This document shows, piece after piece, positions 16,795 to 25,127 of a DNA stretch of 32,961 bases. The notes beneath the pieces are model-generated. The model was given only the letters and a program-made list of their open reading frames with translations. It ran no database searches and was not told the DNA's origin. The stretch is from Paracoccaceae bacterium (GTDB taxonomy: Bacteria; Pseudomonadota; Alphaproteobacteria; Rhodobacterales; Rhodobacteraceae): NCBI GenBank assembly GCA_026713305.1, contig JAPOOS010000070.1, forward strand, positions 1 through 32,961, written 5' to 3'. Numbering within the stretch: position 1 is the stretch's first letter; each line of letters starts with the position of its first letter. The translations under genes were made by a program, and so were the position numbers.

Positions 16795-19443
16795 GTGAAA
16801 GAGACAATGACCCCAGCAGGAGAAACATCAGTGACCATAGAACAGGAAATTGAAGAACGGACACTTGTGCGGCTGCACAACGCCGGAATGCCCGTTGATA
16901 GGATACCGGTAGAATTGAGCACACGTTTCTTGGAGCGCTTTGGCGAGCAGCTCCATTCTTCACTGCAAAAGGCATTCGAGGAATTGATTTCAAACGGATG
17001 GGATGCCGGGGCGAACGCAGTCGACGTGCATGTTGATGCGGAGTTGCGTGCGAAGAATGCTGCGATGGCAGTGTTCGACAACGGCGCCTCGATGGATTTG
17101 GACGGACTTCGCAAGCTATGGCAAATTGCCATTTCTCCGAAGGAGGGCCGCACGAGGGAACACGGTCGCCCGCTTGTCGGAAAGCTTGGCATTGGCAAGC
17201 TCTCGACCTTTGCGCTCGCAAAGAGTCTCACTTATGTCTGCAAGGCAAACGACGGTGTAGTCAGACGCGTTACGATGAACTACGGCGAAATCGACTCCAA
17301 GTCGACCGATGCAAATCGTCTGATCAATGATCTGGAATTGGAGGTATTCGAGCTTGACGACAAGCTTCTGGCCAACTTGCTGACGACTGTGGTTGGCGGC
17401 GAGGAAATTTTTCGATTGATCAATGATCCCCAAGAGTGTGGTTGGAAGCGAGACAGTCAAGGAGGCGGTCAGGAAGAGTTTGGGGGAGAGCCCTCGAAGC
17501 TGGATCGAGACAGGAGCGAGACATGGACTCTCGCAGTGTTGTCCAACCTAAAGCCAACTGGCCGCAAACTGAAGATCGGGAAACTTCGCAGGATGTTGGC
17601 CGCCGCACTTCCCTTTGGATCAGAGATGACGATTCGAGTCAATGGAGAAAGGCTAAAGTCACCAAAGCAGGATGCTCCCTTGGCAAAAAAGTGGATTGTC
17701 GGACCTGATCTTGAAATCGACGAATTGCGGGTTGACGGAGACGAGAGCGGCAATGAACCTGCCAGCTCGACGAGCATTTCCGTCAGCTCCGGTTCGAAGC
17801 CCTACCCGTACATTGAATTGCCAGGAATTGGCCGCGTTACTGGCATGGTAAAACTGTTCGACGACAAAATCAGTGTGGGGAAGAGCGAAAAGCACGGCGC
17901 GTCGAATGGATTCCGCGTAAATGTTCTTGGCAGAGTCGTAAATCTGAAAGATCCGAGTTTCGGCGAGAAAAACCTAAGTCACGCTGCTTGGGCGCGATTT
18001 CGCATGACCGTACGTGCTGATGGCTTGAACAAATTTCTTGCGACCAATCGCGAGCAGTTCAGGGACTGCCCCGAATTGAAAGTTTTCCGTGCCTTCCTGC
18101 GAAAGACGTTTGGCAAGGCAAGAACGACATTTGATGACCACAAGAGAGTGACCATGCCTGACGGTGGCGATGTGCTCTTGAAATCGCTTGGCTTGGTTAC
18201 CTTGAACCCATTGCGCAACGTTGTGAATGAAACGCTTCGTACAGCGCCGGCCATAAGCGGAATGTTTGACGACTCGGGCATAGTTTATCGGAATGAGGCA
18301 AGATTGTCGTGGCGAGAGGATACAGGCGCAAACATATGCAATGCCATTGAGCAGGCAAGGTTTGCAGAGCTGGATGACGAGTGCTTTGCAAAGTTCATGA
18401 TCAAGGACAGATCAATTCTGGTAAACTCCAACCATCCCTTCGCTGTTGACCATTGCAGCCAGGCCGAGAGGGAACTGATTCGAACAGTGGCAATGGTCGA
18501 TTTGCTTGCCGATGCCTATGCGCTGGACATCGGAATGGACCCAAGTCAACTCAAGAGACTACGCGCCCATAGGGACAGGCTCATGCGATTTCGAACGATG
18601 GAAAGTCGTAGATCGGCAGCCGCAGTCGCGCAAGTCTTGCAGGATGCGCAAATCAGGGGCAAGGATTGCAGCCTCCTTGAAGCGGCTGTTTCGGATGCCA
18701 TGCGCCTTCTGGACTTTGACGTTCAGGAACTCGATCAGGCAGGCGAGCCAGACGGGATTGCAAACGCATTCGCATTGCCGACAGGTTCCCCAACGACAAG
18801 GGAGACTCCTCAATCGTCACTGTACAGCTTCACGTTTGAAGCCAGGTCTTCAAGAGACGGGTCATCAGCTTCAGGAAACATAGGGCTTGATGCCGCGGCG
18901 GAGCGCCGCAAGCGACACAACGCGAACTATGCTCTTGTTGTGGCGCCCGGGTTTCAGGAAGGATCGCTAGCAGACATGTGTGCACAGGAGAAGGTTACGC
19001 CCATGACCACCGGCGATCTTGGGAAGCTGCTTGAATGCACCGCCAGGCACGGAACCATTCCCGCAAACAAGTTTCGCAAGGTATTCGAGCGCTACAGACC
19101 GCATGAAGTTTCTTCCTGGGTCGACAATCTGCCCTCTGAATTGGAGATCGAGAAAAAGCTGACGATTGATGTCTTCACAAAGGCGCTTGAGAAACTGAAG
19201 GGAATGGCGCCAAGTTCCCTGTCCGCCTCATTGATTGCATATGTTTGCCAAGACAAACTGAATGTATTCGGAGTGGAGGATGCGGACGTGATTTCGCTGG
19301 CCAAGGGGCTGCAAGCAATTGTTCCTGACCTGGTGGCTGTTGATGGAGACAGGATTCTTGTCAACGCCAGCGCCGCACATGTCGCCGAAGCAATCAGCGC
19401 TCAATTGGAAGACCTCCATGAGAGAGTCCAGAATGTCCAGTAG
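16795..19443 (+). CDS. GHKL (Hsp90/MORC-like) ATPase fused to a PD-(D/E)XK nuclease-like C-terminal region; candidate defence protein
   Basis: 882 codons. N-box FEELISNGWDAGANAVDV, G1-like VFDNGASMDLDGL, G2-like GRPLVGKLGIGKLSTFALA, later FLATNREQF. C-terminal GEPDGIANAF...LYSFTFEARSS...GLDAAAERRKRHNANYALVVAPGF...VTPMTTGDLGKLLE resembles restriction-endonuclease-like folds with D653 and E682-x-R684. Confidence 0.78.
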   Translation: MKETMTPAGETSVTIEQEIEERTLVRLHNAGMPVDRIPVELSTRFLERFGEQLHSSLQKAFEELISNGWDAGANAVDVHVDAELRAKNAAMAVFDNGASMDLDGLRKLWQIAISPKEGRTREHGRPLVGKLGIGKLSTFALAKSLTYVCKANDGVVRRVTMNYGEIDSKSTDANRLINDLELEVFELDDKLLANLLTTVVGGEEIFRLINDPQECGWKRDSQGGGQEEFGGEPSKLDRDRSETWTLAVLSNLKPTGRKLKIGKLRRMLAAALPFGSEMTIRVNGERLKSPKQDAPLAKKWIVGPDLEIDELRVDGDESGNEPASSTSISVSSGSKPYPYIELPGIGRVTGMVKLFDDKISVGKSEKHGASNGFRVNVLGRVVNLKDPSFGEKNLSHAAWARFRMTVRADGLNKFLATNREQFRDCPELKVFRAFLRKTFGKARTTFDDHKRVTMPDGGDVLLKSLGLVTLNPLRNVVNETLRTAPAISGMFDDSGIVYRNEARLSWREDTGANICNAIEQARFAELDDECFAKFMIKDRSILVNSNHPFAVDHCSQAERELIRTVAMVDLLADAYALDIGMDPSQLKRLRAHRDRLMRFRTMESRRSAAAVAQVLQDAQIRGKDCSLLEAAVSDAMRLLDFDVQELDQAGEPDGIANAFALPTGSPTTRETPQSSLYSFTFEARSSRDGSSASGNIGLDAAAERRKRHNANYALVVAPGFQEGSLADMCAQEKVTPMTTGDLGKLLECTARHGTIPANKFRKVFERYRPHEVSSWVDNLPSELEIEKKLTIDVFTKALEKLKGMAPSSLSASLIAYVCQDKLNVFGVEDADVISLAKGLQAIVPDLVAVDGDRILVNASAAHVAEAISAQLEDLHERVQNVQ

Positions 19444-19687
19444 CCCATACAGTACTGCGCTGAAACCGACGCGCCCGTTTCCGGCTGGAATGGCGCCAAA
19501 CACAACCCTGGAACGGTGGGCTGCCAGCGCAATCGGAGAAGCGCGGGCGGCAAACGCCAATGATGCGCGTTTGGAGTGGATGGACGCCGACGAAGCAACT
19601 CGATCATTTGCGGGGCTTCGGTTCGATGCTCGGCAGCGTGAGGAGTTCCGGCGAATTGCCCGTGTGCTGAACAGGCATGGCCTGTGA
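19433..19687 (+). CDS. Small 84-aa protein of unknown function, overlapping the GHKL gene stop
   Basis: ATG at 19433 overlaps the upstream CDS by 11 nt; MSSSPYSTALKPTRPFPAGMAPNTTLERWAASAIGEARAANANDARLEWMDADEATRSFAGLRFDARQREEFRRIARVLNRHGL has plausible helical, charged composition and codon usage. Confidence 0.6.
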   Translation: MSSSPYSTALKPTRPFPAGMAPNTTLERWAASAIGEARAANANDARLEWMDADEATRSFAGLRFDARQREEFRRIARVLNRHGL

Positions 19688-19923
19688 GTTTGCCACGAAA
19701 ACAGAACACCGCACTCCGGTCGCAGGAACCACTTCGCCTCGCAATTGACGCCAAGGGACAGCCACCGAAGCACGTACGCAATGCTTCACGATCAATCCTT
19801 CTGCATTGCTGGACGCCGACAGGCGAGGGGAATATCCTTTCCTCAGGCGCATCGTCGGTCTCCCTGCAGGATCCGACCGATGCAGGGCAATTCGCCGGCA
19901 TGGCCGATCAATGGAATGGGTCG

Positions 19924-19944
19924 AACCGGCCGCAATGGCCGGTT
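19924..19944. other. Perfect 8-bp stem-loop upstream of the GMC oxidoreductase gene
   Basis: AACCGGCC (19924-19931), loop GCAAT, GGCCGGTT (19937-19944); no T-run. Confidence 0.6.
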
Positions 19945-20006
19945 GGCTCAAGGACAGCATGCCGAAGCCGCAATTCGACAAAACAGCGGACGCTGGCAAC
20001 GGACGA

Positions 20007-21623
20007 ATGACCGAAACAAATCCCTTTGGCAGCTTCGACTACATTGTCGTGGGCGGCGGAACAGCCGGCTGCGTCCTTGCCAACCGTCTGTCCGAAGGTC
20101 CCGGGAACCGGGTGTTGCTTCTGGAAGCTGGCGGCAAGGACAACAATCCATGGATCAAGGTGCCGATCGGATACCTGTACACGCAGCAAAACCCGCGCAC
20201 CGACTGGTGCTTTCAGACCGAGCCGGAGGCTGGTCTCAACGGCAGAAAGCTGAACTACGCACGCGGACGTGTGCTTGGCGGATGCTCAAGCATCAACGGC
20301 ATGATCTACATGCGTGGACAGGCGCGGGACTACGACGGCTGGGCCCAAATGGGAAACCGGGGATGGAGCTGGGACGATGTGTTGCCTCTGTTTCGAAAGT
20401 CCGAACACCACTTTGACTCCGCAAACGAGTTTCACGGAGTTGGAGGCGAGTGGCGCGTGGAGCGGCAGCGGCTGGGCTGGGAGATCCTCGATGCCTTCGA
20501 GACGGCCTGCAACGAAACCGGAATTCCAAAGACACCGGACTTCAACTGCGGCAACAACGAAGGAACCGGCAAGTTCGTGGTCAACCAGCGCAGGGGGCTC
20601 CGATGGAGCGCCGTGGACGGCTTTCTCAAACCTGCGCGCAGCCGCTCCAATCTGAGAGTTGTGACCGGCGCGCACGCAAGGCGCGTCGTGTTGGATGGAC
20701 GGAGGGCCAGCGGCGTCGAATTCTGGCTCGACAACAGGCTGTGCCGCGCCGACGCGGAAGGAGAAATCGTGCTGGCGGCGGGCGCCATCGGATCGCCGCA
20801 CCTCCTCCTGCTGTCGGGAGTTGGTTCGGCCGCCGACATCCATGACCAGGGCATTGCCGTCGTGCATGACCTGCCGGGGGTCGGACGAAACCTCCAGGAC
20901 CATCTGCAGCTCAGATTGATCTTTCGCGTTTCGAATGTGCTGACGCTCAACCAGAGCGCCAACTCCGTCTTGGGGAAAATCGGGATGGGGCTGCAGTTCG
21001 CGTTTCTGAGAAGCGGGCCATTGACCATGGCTCCGAGCCAGCTCGGTGTGTTCGCGAAGTCGGATCCATCACTGGAGACGCCGAACCTGCAATATCATGT
21101 GCAACCGCTGTCGCTGGACAGTTTCGGTGAACCGCTGCACGAGTTCCCGGCGTTTACGGCTTCGGTCTGCAACCTGCGCCCGGAAAGCCGGGGTTCCGTG
21201 TCCTTGAAGTCAGCGGATGCAAGGCGGCAACCGGCAATAGCGCCTTGCTACTTGTCGACTTTCAGGGATCGTCAGGTCGCTGTTGAGGCGATACGCCTGA
21301 CCAGAAGGATAGTTTCCGCGCCGGCCATGCAGCCGTATGAACCGCGCGAGCGCCTGCCCGGAGCCGAGGTGCGGTCGGACGAAGACCTGGTCAGGGCCGC
21401 CGGAGACCTGGGAACCACGATATTCCATCCGGTTGGCACATGCAGGATGGGAATGGACAAGGCCGCCGTTGTCAGCGACCGGCTGGCTGTGCGTGGGCTG
21501 GACCGGCTTCGCGTTGTCGATGCATCCATCATGCCGACGATCACTTCCGGCAACACAAACAGTCCCACGATAATGATCGCCGAGAAGGGCGCTGCGATGA
21601 TTCTCGAGGATGCCGCTGCCTGA
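20007..21623 (+). CDS. GMC-family oxidoreductase (choline dehydrogenase-like)
   Basis: FDYIVVGGGTAGCVLANRLSE FAD-binding motif, GRVLGGCSSINGMIYMRG, LAAGAIGSPHLLLLSGVG, DASIMPTITSGNTNSPTIMIAEKGA. Likely start ATG 20007 (MTETNPFGSF); the ORF-track start at 19806 is upstream of the conserved region. Confidence 0.95.
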   Translation: MTETNPFGSFDYIVVGGGTAGCVLANRLSEGPGNRVLLLEAGGKDNNPWIKVPIGYLYTQQNPRTDWCFQTEPEAGLNGRKLNYARGRVLGGCSSINGMIYMRGQARDYDGWAQMGNRGWSWDDVLPLFRKSEHHFDSANEFHGVGGEWRVERQRLGWEILDAFETACNETGIPKTPDFNCGNNEGTGKFVVNQRRGLRWSAVDGFLKPARSRSNLRVVTGAHARRVVLDGRRASGVEFWLDNRLCRADAEGEIVLAAGAIGSPHLLLLSGVGSAADIHDQGIAVVHDLPGVGRNLQDHLQLRLIFRVSNVLTLNQSANSVLGKIGMGLQFAFLRSGPLTMAPSQLGVFAKSDPSLETPNLQYHVQPLSLDSFGEPLHEFPAFTASVCNLRPESRGSVSLKSADARRQPAIAPCYLSTFRDRQVAVEAIRLTRRIVSAPAMQPYEPRERLPGAEVRSDEDLVRAAGDLGTTIFHPVGTCRMGMDKAAVVSDRLAVRGLDRLRVVDASIMPTITSGNTNSPTIMIAEKGAAMILEDAAA

Positions 21624-21906
21624 CAGAACCGCTTTCACCCGCTGAAATCCGGTTGCGCCGAAGCTTCCGTGGACCGGCCGCAGCTGGTTATGCGGATAAT
21701 GGTCGTCCAAATCAGCTTTGCGAGGAACAGCGTTCCGGGATGCCGCGCCGGTTTGAGAAATCAATGGCGGCAGAATCCGGGAAACCGGTTGCTAGAGCAG
21801 GGACTTCGTGATAGGCAGTCGCGGATACGCCTGCAAATTGACATGTTGCAGGACATTCGAACTTCGAAACAGACTAAAGTTAAGAAAAAACAGATTTGGA
21901 GAAAGC

Positions 21907-22914
21907 ATGAAAAGAATGCATTTTGCAAAAGGACTTGTGGTTTCCGCTATCGCCTTGGTACTAGGTGCCGTGACTCCGGCTCAAAGCCAGATGGACGAGA
22001 TAACGGTTGCCTACTTCCTGGAGTGGCCCATGCCGTTTCAGTATGCCAAGGTCAACGGCACATACGATGAAGAAATGGGCTTAGCTGTCAAATGGGTCAG
22101 TTTCGACACCGGCACGGCAATGTCGGCTGCCATGGCTTCAGGCGATGTGCATATTGCAGTGAGCCAAGGCGTGCCGCCCTTCGTTGTGGCAACCTCGGCC
22201 GGGCAGGACATCCAGGCAGTCGATGTGGCAGTGTCATACTCCGACAACGACAACTGCGTTGTTGCCGAAGGACTGGAAATCGATGCCTCCTCCGCCATGG
22301 AACTGGAAGGCAAGAAGGTTGCCGTGCCCCTGGGCACAGCGGCCCACTATGGTTTCCTGAGCCAGATGGCCCACTTCGGTGTGGACATCACAACCATGGA
22401 CATCGTGGATCAGGCTCCCGCTGAAGGCGCCGCGTCGCTTGCGCAAGGCGATGTTGACATGGTCTGCGGCTGGGGCGCCGCGTTGCGGCGAATGCTTGAC
22501 TACGGCAACGTGCTGCTAACGGGGGCAGAAAAGGAGGAGCTCGGCATTCTGGTGTTCGACGTCACGTCGGCTCCCGCTGGCTTTGTTGCCGAAAACCCCG
22601 AGGTGGTGGCCAAGTTCCTGAAGGTGACCGCGGATGCGAATGCCCAATGGAATTCAGGTGACAATGCACACATGCTCGAAGTCATCGCTCAGGATGCAGG
22701 CATGGATGCAGAAACCACCCTCACAACCATGAACACATTTTCGTTTCCCAGCATCGAGGATCAGTTGTCCGAGCGGTGGCTCGGCGGCGCCGCACAGACG
22801 TTCATGAAGGGCGTTGCGGACATATTCGTCGATGCCGGTTCGATCGACAGCGCTCTCAACTCCTATGAGGACGCCGTGAACATCGGGCCTCTGACCACAG
22901 CTTCGGAAATGTAG
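21907..22914 (+). CDS. ABC transporter substrate-binding protein (NitT/TauT type)
   Basis: Start ATG 21907 with signal peptide MKRMHFAKGLVVSAIALVLGAVTPAQS; ITVAYFLEWPMPFQYAKVNGTYDEEMGLAVKWVSFDTGTAMSAAMASGDVHIAVSQG; followed by TauB/TauC-like genes. Confidence 0.92.
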   Translation: MKRMHFAKGLVVSAIALVLGAVTPAQSQMDEITVAYFLEWPMPFQYAKVNGTYDEEMGLAVKWVSFDTGTAMSAAMASGDVHIAVSQGVPPFVVATSAGQDIQAVDVAVSYSDNDNCVVAEGLEIDASSAMELEGKKVAVPLGTAAHYGFLSQMAHFGVDITTMDIVDQAPAEGAASLAQGDVDMVCGWGAALRRMLDYGNVLLTGAEKEELGILVFDVTSAPAGFVAENPEVVAKFLKVTADANAQWNSGDNAHMLEVIAQDAGMDAETTLTTMNTFSFPSIEDQLSERWLGGAAQTFMKGVADIFVDAGSIDSALNSYEDAVNIGPLTTASEM

Positions 22915-22926
22915 TTTCCAGCATTG

Positions 22927-22958
22927 CCGGCGGGTCCCGGGTGGCCCGGGTCCGCCGG
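22927..22958 (+). promoter_or_regulatory. GC-rich intercistronic stem-loop after the substrate-binding protein gene
   Basis: CCGGCGGGTCCCGGG TGG CCCGGGTCCGCCGG: 13 bp with one T-T mismatch and one bulged G, in the 61-nt gap between SBP and ATPase genes. Confidence 0.75.
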
Positions 22959-22975
22959 TCAGGAAGGTAGAATAT

Positions 22976-23788
22976 ATGGAAAAAAAAGGACTCTTCATCA
23001 ACGACGTGTCGATGCGTTTCGACCTGCCAAACGGCGGGTTTGTGCAAGCGCTGCAGGACGTGTCACTGAATATTCTGGCGGGCGAGATCATGACTGTGCT
23101 TGGTCCGTCGGGATGCGGAAAGACAACCTTTCTCAACATCATTGCCGGTTTCATGGCGCCGACCGGCGGTGAGGTGGTACTTAACGGAAATTCCGTGACC
23201 GGTCCCAGCCAGGAACGAGGAATGGTGTTTCAGCAAGGCGCTTTGTTCGAGTGGATGAACGTGCGAAAGAACGTGTCGTTTGGCCCTCGAATGAACAATG
23301 TCCCCAAGGCGGAAACCGAAGAACGCGTCGATCACCTGCTGGACATAGTTGGCCTGAGCGACTTCAAGGACAAGGCCATTTACGAACTGTCGGGAGGCAT
23401 GCAGCAGCGCGTTGCGCTCGCCCGCTGCCTGGCAAACGACCCGGACGTGATTCTGATGGATGAACCGTTGGGCGCGCTTGATGCACTGACACGGGAAAAG
23501 ATGCAGGGTTTGGTTCTGAAGCTTTGGAAGGATACCGGCAAGACGATCATCCTGATCACCCACTCTGTGGAGGAAGCCTTGCTGCTTGGCGAGCGGTTGC
23601 TGGTCATGGCGCCGCGGCCGGGACGCATCCACAAGGAATACAGGCTTCCATTTGCCGAAATGGGTGTGGGCGCCGACTTGCGAGAGGTCAAGAAAGCCGA
23701 TGGCTACGCCGACTCACGCGAGGAAATCCTGTCGATGATTTGGGACATGGAGGAAGAAATTATGGGTAGAACGGAGGAAGATGCATGA
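22976..23788 (+). CDS. ABC transporter ATP-binding protein (TauB/SsuB-type)
   Basis: Walker A GPSGCGKTT, signature [15 protein letters not shown], Walker B VILMDEPLGALD, H-loop ITHSVEEAL. Confidence 0.95.
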   Translation: MEKKGLFINDVSMRFDLPNGGFVQALQDVSLNILAGEIMTVLGPSGCGKTTFLNIIAGFMAPTGGEVVLNGNSVTGPSQERGMVFQQGALFEWMNVRKNVSFGPRMNNVPKAETEERVDHLLDIVGLSDFKDKAIYELSGGMQQRVALARCLANDPDVILMDEPLGALDALTREKMQGLVLKLWKDTGKTIILITHSVEEALLLGERLLVMAPRPGRIHKEYRLPFAEMGVGADLREVKKADGYADSREEILSMIWDMEEEIMGRTEEDA

Positions 23789-25059
23789 CTGGACTGATAC
23801 TTCTTCTGATTTATGTGGTGATCTTCGCCCTTGGTTTCATAGTCGTCAAGCAGGTCTCCAAGCGCCTGATCAAGCGAGTCGACTACACAGCGCTCAAGAC
23901 AGTCACTTTCGGAGACGAGAGCGCCGTCACTGCCGACAGATCCGCTTCGGTGATATCGATTGTGACTCTTTTCCTGCTGTGGGGCGCGTTCACCGGTTCA
24001 ATTCTGACGCCGATACACGCTCCGCCGCCATTCATCGGCGACACCACGTTCGAGTACACCGCCGAAAACGCCGAAGGTTCGCGCGACACCGCCACCGTGC
24101 TGGTGAGAGTGTTCCGGGTCGGCGAGGATGTCGAAACTCCGGAAATCGATCCGGGCGACGGCTGGGCGAAGAACGACGCGATCGAGATCGGCGCCTGGCG
24201 TTCCAAGCTCATTAAAACCGACGGAAACGATGAATTCGACAAGGCCGCCGGTGCGAGAATTGTCGAGGTTGATGGCCAGCCCATTCTGCCCGGAGGCGAG
24301 GTCAAGGCTGCCGACGGCCGTGTCACCATGACGCCAAAGGGCACGCTGAACTTCATTCCCGCCAAGGGCCTTCAGATGGAGCCGATTTGGCTGCCCGCAC
24401 CGGAAGCCGTGTGGGGCAGGTTCATCGACATCATCAGCGATGGCTACCAGAACTATGGATTGCTCGAACACCTCGGCTATTCGCTGTTCCGCGTCATCGC
24501 AGGATTCATTTTCGGAGCCCTGGTCGGCATTCCATTGGGATACGCAATGGGACTGTCCAACTGGTTCCGGGGCTGGTTTGATCCAATTGTGGAATTCATG
24601 CGCCCGGTGCCGCCGCTTGCATTGATACCGCTTGTCATAATCTGGGCCGGGATCGGAGAGACCGGCAAGATAATTCTGCTGTTTCTCGCGGCGTTGTGGA
24701 TAATGACAATTGCTGCCCGCGCTGGTGTTTCGGGAGTGCAGATATCGAAAGTGCACGCAGCGTTTTCGCTTGGCGCGTCGCCTTCGCAGATAATGCGCCA
24801 TGTGATTGTTCCCAACTCGCTTCCCGAGATTTTCACGGGTGCGCGGGTCGCCATGGGAGTGTGCTGGGGCACTGTCGTTGCCGCCGAACTGGTCGCTGCC
24901 GAAGTTGGCGCAGGCATGATGATCATGGTGGCGTCGAAGTTCCAGCTGACCGACATCGTCATCATGGGGATCATACTGATCGGCGTAATAGGATACGGCA
25001 TCGACATCCTGATGCGCATGGCTGAAAAACGGTTGGTTCCCTGGAAGGGCCGCGGCTAG
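23785..25059 (+). CDS. ABC transporter permease (TauC/SsuC-type) with a predicted extracytoplasmic beta-rich insert
   Basis: ATGA overlap with ATPase gene; C-terminal half RVIAGFIFGALVGIPLGYAMGLS...FMRPVPPLALIPLVIIWAGIGETGKI...SLGASPSQIMRHVIVPNSLPEIFTGARVAMG is TauC-like; about 125 aa insert after the second hydrophobic segment. Confidence 0.93.
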   Translation: MTGLILLLIYVVIFALGFIVVKQVSKRLIKRVDYTALKTVTFGDESAVTADRSASVISIVTLFLLWGAFTGSILTPIHAPPPFIGDTTFEYTAENAEGSRDTATVLVRVFRVGEDVETPEIDPGDGWAKNDAIEIGAWRSKLIKTDGNDEFDKAAGARIVEVDGQPILPGGEVKAADGRVTMTPKGTLNFIPAKGLQMEPIWLPAPEAVWGRFIDIISDGYQNYGLLEHLGYSLFRVIAGFIFGALVGIPLGYAMGLSNWFRGWFDPIVEFMRPVPPLALIPLVIIWAGIGETGKIILLFLAALWIMTIAARAGVSGVQISKVHAAFSLGASPSQIMRHVIVPNSLPEIFTGARVAMGVCWGTVVAAELVAAEVGAGMMIMVASKFQLTDIVIMGIILIGVIGYGIDILMRMAEKRLVPWKGRG

Positions 25060-25107
25060 CAGCGGCGTCCCGGCGAATCGGAAGAGCCTGTCCGCGCATG
25101 TAGGGAC

Positions 25108-25126
25108 GGTGGCCTGACAGGCCGCC
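25108..25126. terminator. Hairpin between convergent permease and hisS genes, possible bidirectional terminator
   Basis: GGTGGCCTGACAGGCCGCC: 8 bp stem with one G-U wobble and 3-nt loop, ending immediately next to the hisS stop codon; T-run weak or absent. Confidence 0.5.
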
Positions 25127-25127
25127 T

